NCBI GenBank assembly: GCA_020086605.1
Contig: JACBWW010000039.1
Coordinates: forward strand, 1,657,600-1,721,599
Reading direction: 5' to 3'
Length of the DNA stretch: 64,000 nucleotides
Origin: Lanius collurio
Taxonomy: Eukaryota > Chordata > Aves > Passeriformes > Laniidae
Each line of letters starts with the position of its first letter. Within the stretch, counting starts at the first letter, position 1. Made by a program: the position numbers and the translations under genes. The notes under the pieces are model-generated. The model saw only the letters and a program-made list of their open reading frames with translations, had not been told where the DNA came from and did no database searches. Positions 35,693 through 48,130 of this stretch are shown piece after piece.

Positions 35693-38600
35693 TAGAGAGG
35701 CTAATTAAAATTGCTCTGTCTTATTTTAATAAGCACAGTGTATTATAGCACGAGAAAGAATACATGTGCTTTCCCAATGAGCAGGAGGGAGGAAGACTGA
35801 ATTGCCCTTCTCTGTGTGCAGTTTCAAGAGCAGAGGAGGGTGGTTGAGAAATTGATGTATAAATCCTTGGTTCTGCTCTGAGTTCTCTGCCTAAGCCACA
35901 ATGCCAGAGAAGAGAGGCACATGTGGAGATCAGACTGCAGAAGTGCTGTCATTGAATGAAAATTCGAGAGCTTGAGTTAGTTAGCTCATCAAAATGGGGA
36001 TTCTTCCACTCTTGGATGGCTTTGCCATAGGCAAATTATGTGGATAATACCAAAATGCTGAGCAAGGTTCTGCAGTTTAGTCCCTTTTTTCTAACCACAA
36101 TTACTTTTAAACGGGGCTTATCATTTGGACATCTGAGTGGGTGTAGTCAGAACCCCAAACTTGTTATACTGTTACAGGCCACCAAAGTGCACTTGCCATC
36201 ACTTTTGACCTGCAAATTACTTCTATTAAGAGGACAGCACTTCTTAGTGAGAGCTAAAGATCAAATCCAATCTGATCATTGGAACAGTCTTTTTTTGCTT
36301 GTTGGGTTAAGATGGTAAGAATAACCCTAAATACGTTTTCGTGAGGCAATTGTCCACAACCCTTGTTTAAAACTGGTGAATCTAGTTAGAGGAAGGAGCA
36401 ATGGATGGCTTCTCATCTTCTGTGGGTGCTCCCCAGTGATACAAGACCAACTGTGTCTCTGAGGTGACAGCTGAGTGAGTTACTGAAGCTACTGAACAGT
36501 ATTTTCACATCAGCAAAGTTCCAAAATATGTGCTGGGAATTGACACAGTGCTCCTCCTGTAAAGGGATGTGTTTACAGGAGTTACAATACAGACACACAA
36601 ATGTTCAAATTCTCTGGGTTGAACTACTGATGGTATTGTATAAACCCTGGTTACTCCCTTCATTTGGCTTTCAGCAACTCAGATTATGTTTCAAGGCTGC
36701 TTTATCAGTGAACATTTTCGCCACACACTGTTTCAAGAATAGGAAGGTGAAAGATGAGAGCGTTTCATGGGCCCTTGGTTGCCAGTGATGGATCATTTTG
36801 TGAAAAATGGCAAACAGCCCAATATGTGTTAACAAGTTCTGCACAGCACAGGCATGGCTTGGTGCTGGGTGAAGAGTCCAACCTCGCAGCTGGGGGATTG
36901 GTTCTACCTGGCACAGAGGGGCGTCCAACAGGGGGGCAGCAGCTGCAAGCACTTTGCTTTGTGCTGGCTGTGCTAATTAGCACCTCAGTCCTGCATTTAC
37001 CCTGCAGCAAAGAGGGCTTGCCTGTTTGTAGGTGGCTCAGACCTCTCTGCACCAGCCTGCACAGCGCTGCAGATCTGTGAGGACAACTGCAAAAACTTAA
37101 GATGGATTAAAAAAAAAACTGTTGGAAAAGATTTTGTTCTTTGCATTTTTTAGTATGTGACTGAAAATACACAGGTATCAGAATATGACCTTAGGTATAA
37201 TAAAGTGGCATGTTTTCTAGTTCCTCTAAATACAAGCATCCCTAAATAAAAAATCAAATTTATTTTAACACATTTAATCCACAAATGAAGTCTCACCTTT
37301 CAGAGAGAAAATCGTATTCATGTAATACCACCATCAACCATGATGAGCTCACTTATCTTCTCCCTATATTCTCGACTACAAATTGATTATTCCTGGCATT
37401 TATATCAGATGAAATTATATGATAAACACACATTGCTCTTTAGCCTCCTTCTTTATACATTTGATGAATTATTTTTTTCCCAAGTCTTACATAATAATAT
37501 CATATTGTGCACACAAACACTTAAAGCCACAAAGTAAAGATAAAACAAATATCTTTTCTGAGAGTGGCACATGTGCCTTCAGGATCTGGTTGTCACTGGA
37601 CTTGGCACACAGAAGGTCAATTTGGTACAATTTGTTTCTTCCCACTTCTGTTTTCATCCCCTCCATGTTCGTGGAGTAATTTTATGCACTCTCTGGATTT
37701 ACATTTTGGAAACTGTAACAGCTCTGGGGTATCACTAAGGCACATAGTTTGCCTTGGTGCATTTTATTAAAGAGTGCTAATAATATTCCAGGCTTCGTGC
37801 ATCTGATTCACCAGAAATGCCTCGAAAGAGTAGGTGTATTCTGCTATTGTCGACTACATTTGGCTTGACTCTATTAGTCTGGAGTTGAAATTATGTTTAT
37901 GGGAGGAGTTTGCACAGACAGAAAAACCTGTGGGTGAAGACTCAGGATTTTAAACAGGCTAGAGCCTTCATTTGGTTTTTGTTCTCTGAAAAATGATTTG
38001 AGAATTTTCCATGTATTCTGTAAAAATATGAAGATATAGAGGGACTATTGAAATGTAAATCTCTAGCTTATAGATTAAAAATTATATAGAGAGTGTAAAT
38101 AGTTTCTATAAAACCTAATGAATTTTGTATGTCATTGTTACCTTTGTTCTCTATTTAAAAGTGCACTCTGGTTCCATGTTCTGTCCCCTTTATCTTGCTG
38201 TAAACACAGTCTTTCAGAAATATAAATACCATTTTTCCCCTCCAGATCTGTCAGTAATGGGCTGAAAATGCATTTCATGCTGGAGACTCACTTAATCCTC
38301 ACTTTCTTTGTTATCTTTAACTCTTTCCCCCTACTTTCTAGCAATCACTGATTTTTTTTTTTTTTTTTTGGGGGGGGGGTGGCAAATTGCCCTGCTTTTC
38401 ACAGCTATGACTGTCACAAAATGTTTCCTTTCTTCTGTAAGTTTCATGGTATTCTGCTCCTTTCTGAGTTCTGCTGAAAGCTTTACGATGTGGCCAAGCA
38501 TTACTTGTCCATGTAAATGCTGACTTGGCCAAACAGAGGAAAAACCCCCACAGATTCCATAACTCAGCAGTCATTTCCCTTCTGAGTGTGACATCCTTGG

Positions 38601-41600
38601 TGAGAAGGTGAATCTGTACAAGCAGCCAAGGCAGGCTGTGAGAACCAGCACTGGGGGAAAAGAAGATATCAGTGTGACACTTCTGCAAAAACTAAATTCA
38701 GTTGATGTTGGAATAATAATGAGGAGGAATAACCAGAGAAGTCACCACCTTGGTTCTGCTGAATTAGGCTGAAGTGCCTCCTGTGGAGTGTGCTTTTTGC
38801 TCCCCACTGCTGAAGTGCCATGTGTTCCAGAGCAGGAGAGGAGCATGGTGACAAAAAGGTTAAGAGCTGAACACAGAGAAGGATCTGCATTTTACTTAAC
38901 CTCCCTGCCTTGATCTCCCCAGGAATACACCAGTGCTTACCTATACAGATGGAAAGCAGAAAATTTCTTGAAAAGGTTAACATTTATTTTGTACTGGTCT
39001 AGGCAGAATCAGATGTGATGGTTAAAGACATATGAAATGGCCTTTACTGTGGTAAAGTTTTGTGTTATCTGTTACTCCAGCCACTCTTGACATGGGAAAA
39101 AAAAATTCTTTTGTAAAATTCCCTTTGATATGAGAGGCAAATTAGCAGTTACTGGAAACAGGATTGAGTAAAATGTAATTTTTTCTATGCTGTATCTCTC
39201 TTGCATTACTAATAGTTGCCAGGGAAACCAGCAGAACTCTAAAGTCTTCTGCTAGAAAGGCAGCTATGGTTATAAACAAGGTCATTTCCAACTGTGCCTG
39301 CAGATTATAAAAGTGTTAGTGGGGACCTGCCATGGGTTCTGTTCTGCATATTGGTGCCTGCTTACATGACCAATTTCAGTGAGATAAAAAATGTTTGTCC
39401 TGGTCCATAGTGAGTGGGCGTTGGTTGGTTGTTTTTTGTTTGTTTTTTTTCTTTTCAGTAAGCAAAACCTCCAAATTATTCTGCTTTACCTCAAGAAGAA
39501 ATTATTGTACAGTGAGTGTGAAGGTTGCCTGTCTGTGTTGTCACGTTGCTCTGGAGGCTTCTGTGAGAATCCAGGATCTGTCAATCTGCTGTGCTTTCTT
39601 TCCCTGGGGAAAGTGGATATCATTCAGTAGTTTTACCAACCTTTTAATATCATAACAAAGTAAATTTTGGCTGTCTTTTTACATGAGCTGTAATTATTTT
39701 CCGAGAGGTTAAGCTTGGCTCTTTGCCTATCACCTACAAGAGCACTGTTTCTTATGGATTGCATTGTCCAGCCCTGTCAGGCACAGCTCTGAACCTTGGC
39801 ACATCCATCAGCGTGCTTTCAGGGAAAAAATACCAGAGTTTTTAACAAATCTTTTTACGAAACAAATGCTTATGAACTTCCTCTCCTGTTGAATTTACAG
39901 GTCTGACATGTATTACCTCACTGATTTCAGCTAAAGTCTTAAGGAGGAAATTGATTTAGGATGAAAACAGGTAATAATAGATTGATTAGAATGATTTTCA
40001 GCTCCAAAGGACCCTCATGTCCTTCTGCATTAAATGATGATCATAAAATCAATTTGTGTATCTCTGATTCCTTTTTTGCCTTATCTGAAGGTGATGAAAT
40101 TTGTGAAGGAAACATTATTCACGGTGTTTTCCTGCTTTGAATAGCACTTGCATTCCTGATTTGCTTAAATGTTTTAGTTTCCAAGCTCAAATACATTCAG
40201 GTCGTTAAGACAATCAGAAATGATTGACAACTATGAATACTTCTTCCAGAAAGCACCATAGACAATGCACTAATTTTTGATCCTTAAACAAGCTGTTTCT
40301 GGCTGTCACCATTCCCACACACTTTACAATTTACTCTGGGTTTAATTTTTTGTCTTTTTAATGATGGAGAGGACAAATCTGATGCTCAGAGGGGTAGCAG
40401 TTGCAAGCTGTCTGTGACTACTCATGCTGTTCAGTGTGACCAAAATGTGCACAAATGTGTCTTGCTGCCTCCCTATTGGTTCTACCTCACAGCATCTCCT
40501 GGAATTTAGGAAGCTCTGTTGCCCACACTGAGCTCAATGTCCTTCAGCCTCTGAGGCAGCTGGCTTAAAAAGCTCTGTCTAGAATAAAAAGGTGAGGTTG
40601 ACATTGCCTATGTGCCACACTTGTAATTCACAGCAGAAAGGAGTTAAAAGAACTTCGTGTAGGCATCCATAGGCATTATATTTTGAATTTAATTATTATA
40701 TTTGAAATTTGGACATTTATTAGTACAATAAAAGGAATTTTTAACTGTATTTCTGTTGATGTCATTCTTAAGTGTCATATCTCAATATTTTCCACTTGGG
40801 AAATATCTTTAGAAGGCAGGTAAGCACTGTTAATTATGTATTCCAGGATGGGGAAAAGTAGTTAGAGAAGATTCTGGTGGGACCAAAAACTTTGGGGAAA
40901 AGGCTGAAGGGACAAGCTGCAGTTTCTGGTTCCCCTGTGTGAGTAGCTGACCTTCTACCACCAATAATTAGAAATTATTTCAGAGGAGAATACTTGCTGG
41001 TAGAGGAAAAACATTTCACACATCTGGAAGCAAAACCTCTGTCACAAAAAGTTCAAATGTTCAGTTCTTGTGGAGCATAATACCTGGATTTCTGGCACTT
41101 TAATTTTCATCTATTTAATATTTAAAGAAATGTGCCCTGAAGCTTTTGCCATTGTGTTTTGATTCTCAGGTGCATGTTCCAGTGAATGAATTAGTGCAAT
41201 TCTGATTTTTTTCATCTGCACTTGGTAGTGCAGGCAAATTACAGACTAAAAGTTACTGATTGTGATTAGGTGATTTTAAGTCTCAATATTGTTCTTATCA
41301 ATCAGTTTTCTTTTCAGCATCAGATAGTCACATATGTAGTAATTTTCTTTGGCATTGTTATTCTTTGATTATAAATGCCTCATGAGTAAGGCATTATATT
41401 AGAAAAGCACAGATTACTTTGAGGACTGCCATTCTTTTTTACCTCTACTCTGAATTTTATTTTTTTAATGTCTCACAGTTTTCTTTATCAATAGTTATGG
41501 CTAGGAGAGAACTACTGTGATAGCCCAATAGCCAAGACCTATGTTAATTTGTGTGTTAATTTATTGTTAAATAAAGCTTATTTAGGCATAAACCCTCATG

Positions 41601-43310
41601 GGAAACATAGTAACTATTACTTATACAAGCATTATACTTTAGCCTAATTTTGGACCTCTGTCTCAACGGAACTATAAAAATAACAGATTTTTGTCTACCA
41701 AGCATGCCCAAATGTCATGTAATTTGACAAGGAACCAAGACTAGAGTCTCACTTAAAATATAGTTGTCCTTGTTATTTGAAAAGCAAAACCGTAAGGGGA
41801 CAAGTTAACTGAAAAGCAAGGATATTTTCAAAATGAAAACACATTTTGGATTAAGACATCTATATTGTTTCATTCTAATAGAATCTCAATCCTCTTTCTG
41901 AGTCCAGACTCACAAAACACTGAGTGGTTCTGGCATTCTTTGGCAACACTAAGAAATGGTTTGTGATAAATCTTGATATATCCAAAAGATATTGAAAACA
42001 AAAATCATCTATCAAATTTTTGGTCAAAATTACCATGGTTTTCCACCTTGCCTGTGGTATAGATTTTTTGCTAGAAGGAGGACCTGGTCTCTTGTGCTGT
42101 CACTGTAGCAGAACACAGGTGATTTCTGCCATCTGCTTTCTTGAGTACTAAATACCTACATTATTGACTTTTTTTTTTCATTTTTGTCTGCTGGTGTTTC
42201 AAATCTGTGGAATTGTAATTCAAAATGCTCTTCCTAGTTGTCAAAGCTGCCAGATTTTAAAGGGCTGACACAGCCTATTTATACCTGGCTCTGATATTGT
42301 GTTCCACTACACAACAAAACAAAGTAAAAGAAATAGAAAAACATAAATGAAAGTCCTCAAAATGGAAAATAATTGTGAGTTCCTTTAAAGACAAAACTTT
42401 CACCTCAGCCTTGTTGTAGGTTTCATGCATACAAATTCTAGCCCTTTGCCACCAAAAAGGGCTTGTGCCCAGCCATTCCCCCTGGAGTCGTGGTGCCCAA
42501 CCAGAACTTGGGGTCACCTGTGGGGTAAGGCTCCTCCCCGCCAGGAGTCTGCAGAATGCACCTTCTGTGGGGTCCTCCCACAGGTGCCATGCTGTGGGGC
42601 AGGATGCCCCAGACACAGGGGGCAGACCAGGTCATTTACCTGCAGGTTGCATTTCAGTTTAGCTGCATTCAGTATTTACAAAGCGTGAGAGAGAGGCAGG
42701 AATTGGAGGGCTTGGGGCATGCTACATGTCTGTTTTAACCTTAGGAAAGGCAGAGTCCTGTACCAAATAATTTTTTTTTAGCTCCACATGCAATCAGCTG
42801 CTCAGACACAGAGTAATCGTGCCCACACATCAAAGACATTGTCATTGCTCATCCCTGGACATGCCCTATTGGCAACTCACAGCTGTTTGGCCCTTTGGCC
42901 TGACACTGCTTATTATAACATCAAGATTACTTTAATCTCATGTATAATTCAACTTCATGTCCGATTTAATTGGGTTGTTTGTCCTGTGACCTTTCATGAC
43001 TACCACATATGCCAGGCTTGATTCTTTTCAAGGGGTCCTGTTCCATCTCTTTTTCTGTGTATGGAAGGATCCCCAGTTGGCAAAATCTTTCTGTTAAGGG
43101 CTGCTCAGTGTGCACCAGCAGAGGAGTCTGTCAGGCACTGAGCAGGGCTGATTTATTGACCCTGTTTTGCCTGGACCTTGATTCTTTCCAGTACAGATAA
43201 ATTTCAAGGTTTAGTATGAAAGTAGTGTCAGTGTTATTTTTATAACTACTGAGAACTGAAGAGCAGCAGGGTTAAATCCTTTACATTTGAGAGTGAGTCA
43301 AATATTATGC
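35693..43310. other. Intergenic or intronic DNA, no gene seen
   Basis: Mostly AT-rich, with GC-richer patches at 36840-37080 and 42430-42660. Overlapping open frames of 60-116 codons occur on both strands in these patches, none with a recognisable domain. The palindrome GTGCTAATTAGCAC lies at 36970-36983. No transposon ends found. Confidence 0.55.
38352..38379. repeat. T18 run joined to G10 run
   Basis: Eighteen T are directly followed by ten G on the plus strand. Homopolymers of this length are prone to sequencing and assembly error, so the exact counts should not be trusted. No mobile element is visible beside them. Confidence 0.9.
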
Positions 43311-43462
43311 AGTTTTTTGTGTGTAGGTTTTTTCTTGTTTGTTTGTTTGCTTGTGTGTTGGGGTTGCTTTTTTGGGTTTGGGTTTTTTTTGTTTGTTTGT
43401 GTTTTTTTTGGTTTTTTTTTTTTTTTTTTTTGATTGGTTTTGTTTTTTTTTTTTTCTGTTTT
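43311..43462. repeat. T/G-rich low-complexity tract with long T runs
   Basis: About 150 bases are nearly all T and G on the plus strand, with GTTT units and T runs up to about 20. It produces artefactual Phe/Val/Cys-rich (plus) and Lys/Gln/Thr-rich (minus) open frames at 43246-43566 that are not genes. Confidence 0.9.
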
Positions 43463-46400
43463 AAAGATAAAAAGGAGAATTTGTGTACTTTGGGTACCAG
43501 GGTCATTTTAGCTGGAAAATTCCTTATAAATTTATTTGCCTCATTACTTTCATAAACGGCCTCCATTAACTGATTTACTAGAAGCTCTTGGAGGTTAAAA
43601 GTGATTATGCTGTATTTATGGCATAATGGCAGAAATGTTTTCCTTTCCTCATTAGGATGTGTGTCTTAATACCATTGTATTCTTTCTTATAAACTGTAAA
43701 GTCAGACTCTCTAAGAAGAATACTCTGCTTTTATCATGATGCCAATTCTGCTGCTAACAGCTCCCAAAATGCAGTGTTGTCATATGTGTCAAGAAGTATT
43801 ATAATTATACAGCCTGCATCACAGTTCTTATTTTATCTCCTTGCAACTATATCCAATATTTCTCCTGACTTAATGTCCAGAAATGTAAGAATAATTGTCC
43901 TTTGCATAAGCAGATAAATCTATAACTTCTCTACTCACAGCCTGGCAGTACTTGCATTTCTATATTTTTTTAGCATATAGTAATAAGTCTTCACAGTGGT
44001 CAGATTTTATCATTACCAGTATACCCTTGATCAGTCCCTAGGCACAGAATTTTACCCAAATATTTGATCCTTGGAAGTCTGCCAATACTTTCAGACTAAA
44101 AGATTACTTGAAGTTTCTTCTACGTAATGCATGCCAAATTGTTCTTCTCCTGGAATACTTACAGAACTATTTCTGCTATTCCCAGAGCAGCCCTGAGTAA
44201 TTCCTTACTGAATTTCTTACCATACTGAATATTCATGAAAACTTATGAAATATGATGATGTTTCTTCTAGAGGTGGCTTTTGCAGTGTCTTATCCATAGA
44301 GTTTTACTTTCTTATGGCTGGTTTGTTCCAGCTGTTACTTTTATTTCTTGTGGTTGGATGATTCTTCCGAAGGATAAAATAAGACTGGAGAGCCATGGTC
44401 ACTGTCAGGTCTAGTCCTTTCCTGGCTCAGATAAGAGTATGTAATCCTTTTCCTAGTTTAGCAGACCTTAGCTTAAGCTATTTAGATGCCTTTATTTGAC
44501 ATTCCTATTCAAATATTGTCTTTGGATATCATTATTATGACAGAAGAATTCTCAAACTAATTTTTCCAATGTCCAGTTCACTCCTGGTTCCCTTGGTACA
44601 CAAGGACAGAGAGCTGATTGCCTGAGTATCATCACACATGGAGCTACCACCTCCATTTCAGTATTCCAAATAAGCTCCAAATCTATTATACACTTTATTC
44701 AGAAGTGTCTAAACTAAGGATGTTTTCTTTTCAGTGATTTGCTTTATGTTTTTTTTTTTAAATCACAGTTTTATAATTTCAGTATCTGGATCAGTCCCAT
44801 GAACTGGTCTTGTGACCCAGGCCCTTCTAACAACCCCCCTGGTGAGCAGGGAATGAGGTAAGGAGGAAAGAGCAATCAAGTGCTGTTCAGCAGACAGAGT
44901 TACATCAGTACTTATTGCTATTTTTACCAATCATATTTAATTAGAAAATTTCAAGTAAATGTAGAGCATATACCTCAAACATGCCTTTTGGTGATAAAGC
45001 ATGGGAGATACTCCTGCTGAAGAAGCCAGAATCACAGAGGACAATGTTTGTTCTTTGATTTGTATCTGTTTCATTTCCCCCAAGCTCCAGAATATCTCAG
45101 TATCAATCTGTTTCTCTTATCTCTTTGACTAGCTTGAGTTAGATCAAAGAACTGTATATTTTCAGAGAAGCTACATAGTAGTTATAAATACACTGAGAAA
45201 TTCCTATCTTGGTGATGGCTTCTGCCTTCCTGGAAAAATGTTAAAATGCTATTGAAAATAAAAAATATTGAAAATAAAGAGAAGAAAGAATAATCAGAGC
45301 AGTGAGTGGCACAAACACCATCCTTTCACAGAGAGCAGTACAGGTGTCTTGTCCACACTACCAGACCCAACCCCTGACTAATTGTCTGAAATGGCACTGC
45401 AGAAGTACCAGAGTTAAGGAGCTCCTATGGAGAACATCCTATAAAAGGCTCCAATTTTTTAAAATGCTTGGAGTAGTTTTTGAGGTTCTGTCCTCTTCAA
45501 AGCTCATGCCAGAACTCAGGATGCTTATGGGTCTAAGAGGAAAGTAGGTCATATACATGTCCAAAAAATGACTGGACAATATTTTGGTGTGATTCTGCAG
45601 GCATCTGACAGAGCAATGCTGTTTTGTGCTTCAAACTGCTCGATTCTTTGCTTTTCTCAACCAGTAGCCTTTTCCCAGTTCCTGTATTCTCTCAGTAAGT
45701 AATCAGATAGACTCTGGTGTGCCATGAAATTAGCTCAGTGCAGAGATGTTCAGGCTAGGTGAGATCCAGCCCCATAAATTCATATAAAATGGTGCTGCAT
45801 GGTGTTTTCTGACCAGGACCAGATAAAATCAAGCCAAATGAACTTGGAACCAAGCCTAAATTAAGAAGCTTTGATTCTTGTCAGATGGTTATTACCTTTG
45901 GGACCATACCAAAACTTTGTGACTAGATTCTCTCTGGATATAAGATCAGATGCCTGTAGCCAGCATTTCTGTCACAACTTGGCCCTTTCCAGTTTCAGGA
46001 CTAACACGAGTTAAATGAGGTGCTCCAGCATCTGTCAGGTTTATACTCCTAGTGTCTTCCTTGTGAAATTCATAACCCCGTGTTCTGTTTGCTGCCACAG
46101 ATACATGGAACAGAAGTGACTCAGCATTTCCCATCTCATGATAAAAAATAATAAAAAAACCTCAGAGTTGGTCTCATTTCCTCAATTCCCCTTTTCTCCA
46201 CAGAAAATCATGAGTTTGAAAAATAAAAAATTCCTCTTCCTCTTTTTGTGGTGGAAGAGGAAAAATTAATTTGAGCTACAGTTCTTGGATAATCACAGGA
46301 ATTTAGAAACTCCATCTACTGTGCTATTTGACAGCAGTGAAACCTGATCAAGGATATTCATCCCTCTAACCATTGACCTCTACATTCAATAAACATACAG

Positions 46401-47639
46401 TTGAAAAATTGCCACATCAAGGAATTTGTCAAAAGAGCATGAATTTAAAGAAACAGCCTGTACAAATCTCTTAAAAATTACTTTGTAAAAATGGCATTTC
46501 CTTACTGAAAAACAATCTACTTTTATATATTCAGACATGTTTCTCAGAAATAAAGTATTGTTTTGGTTTTGCTTTTGTTTAACCAATGAGAAAAAAGAAG
46601 CTGTTTTGGGCTTTGGTTTTGGGCTTTTTAATTTTTTTTGACTTTTGTGTATTCAACAGCAGTAGTTTATGCTGAGATACATCTGCAAGTGATGGGGCTC
46701 CGTACGTAGCAGGTGGATATAATTTGTAGATATGTAGGTCCCAGACTGATGAAAATTCAGGGATGCCTTAGGAAATGAAGGTGGGAAAAAGGAAGAGCAG
46801 GGATGGTAATGTGGTGTCCTCTCACCTGAGATCAAATGGCATGTTCAGGCCCTACCTCTTTTTCACATCTTTGCTGTGTTTTATGTGTATCTGAGGAAGA
46901 CTTTCTTGCTAATCCTTCACATCCATTGAGCTTTTGGCCTCTTAGAAAATGAGTTAAAATGGTCCATTGCTGGTTTTGGGTCAGTTGGCATGTATATAAA
47001 ACAGTGTAGCTGTTTTGGATTTTAGTTTAGTTTTTACATGAACCAGAAACAATCAGTGGGTTGGAGCTCTCTGTTTACAGGCCCCCAAGACAGCGGGCCT
47101 CACTCACAGCAGTTTTCCATCTTGCACTCACTTTGGGTTCATACCTTTCTTTGGAAGTTCAATAACCAAAATGTCCCACTCGGGCTGTTATTCAGGGAAG
47201 AAAAAGAAGCCTCCAAGGCTGTTGATTAAAGCCCAGGAGCTCATTAGGCAGCAGGAATTGCTGGGAGCAGACGGGGTTTGGGAGGGGGGTCCAGCCCTGG
47301 TGCTGCCTCTCGAGGCTGAGCCCTGAGGAGACCTCAGGGCAGCCCCAGGGGTTTGGAGGGTTGGACCTCCCCCCTCACTCTGGGCTTGGGTAAAAGTTAT
47401 ATTTACAGCCAGGTTCAACAGCAAAGACAGCTCATTGTCCTGACTGAGTCTGGTAGAGACAACAGTCTGAAATGAGAGCTTTTCTGGTCAAAATAGAGCC
47501 ATCTGGTGCTTCAGTTTAATTAAAAAGTTTTTCTGAGGTGTTTGTATAAATCTCTTGTGAAGTGTGTTTCTCCCCACTCTTCACCATGTCCCTTTTTTAA
47601 AATGCCTCTGGCAGATAGTGGGAAAAGAAGAAAATAAAT
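43463..47639. other. Intergenic or intronic DNA, no gene seen
   Basis: AT-rich and unique-looking until a compact GC-rich patch at 47240-47400. No open frame here has a recognisable product. Confidence 0.55.
47321..47339. repeat. GC-rich perfect hairpin
   Basis: CCCTGAGG and CCTCAGGG pair perfectly around a 3-base loop inside the GC-rich patch 47240-47400. It is not followed by a T run and has no gene upstream, so it is not a terminator. Function unknown. Confidence 0.7.
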
Positions 47640-48130
47640 GGTATATTCAAAGGAAACAGAGTTAAAGTATAGCAAAAAGCAGGTAATTTAAATTACTATG
47701 ATGTATTATTATTTTCAAAATTTGTGAAATATTTGCAAATGTACAAGTGCATTTGATTAAAATATAACAGCGCTAATTTAGGAAAAAATAATAATTGAGG
47801 AACTGAATAAAAAGGAATATTATTTTTCATTAATAGTTCTGTACTGATGCATCTCTTTATTGGCTCCCTATACCAACTTGTCCCTTCCCTAATTGATCTT
47901 TAATATATCTTCTTCTCTAGAAAGAAATTGAAGCAAGTTTGCATATCCATCATGATTATTTTATACATCTTTAATAAATCAAATCATATTTATTAAGGTC
48001 TGCAATTATGTATGTCAGAAATGTTGACTAGATATAAATAAAAGCCCTTGTCTGAATGTTGCTCTTAATTATGTGCTTTTGATTTTCATGACTTGCATTT
48101 TAGAAAACTGTAAAAAAAGTAATTGCTAAT
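47640..48130. other. AT-rich segment resembling a conserved non-coding element
   Basis: Contains the perfect 14 bp palindrome GTAATTTAAATTAC (47683-47696), ATTTGCAAAT-like and TTTGCATATC motifs, and several TAAT cores, without simple repeats. It looks like AT-rich developmental enhancer DNA, but only comparison with other birds could show that. Confidence 0.25.

Noticed and set aside
43246..43566. Lys-rich (minus) and Phe/Cys-rich (plus) open frames
   Set aside because: They come from the T/G-rich low-complexity tract.
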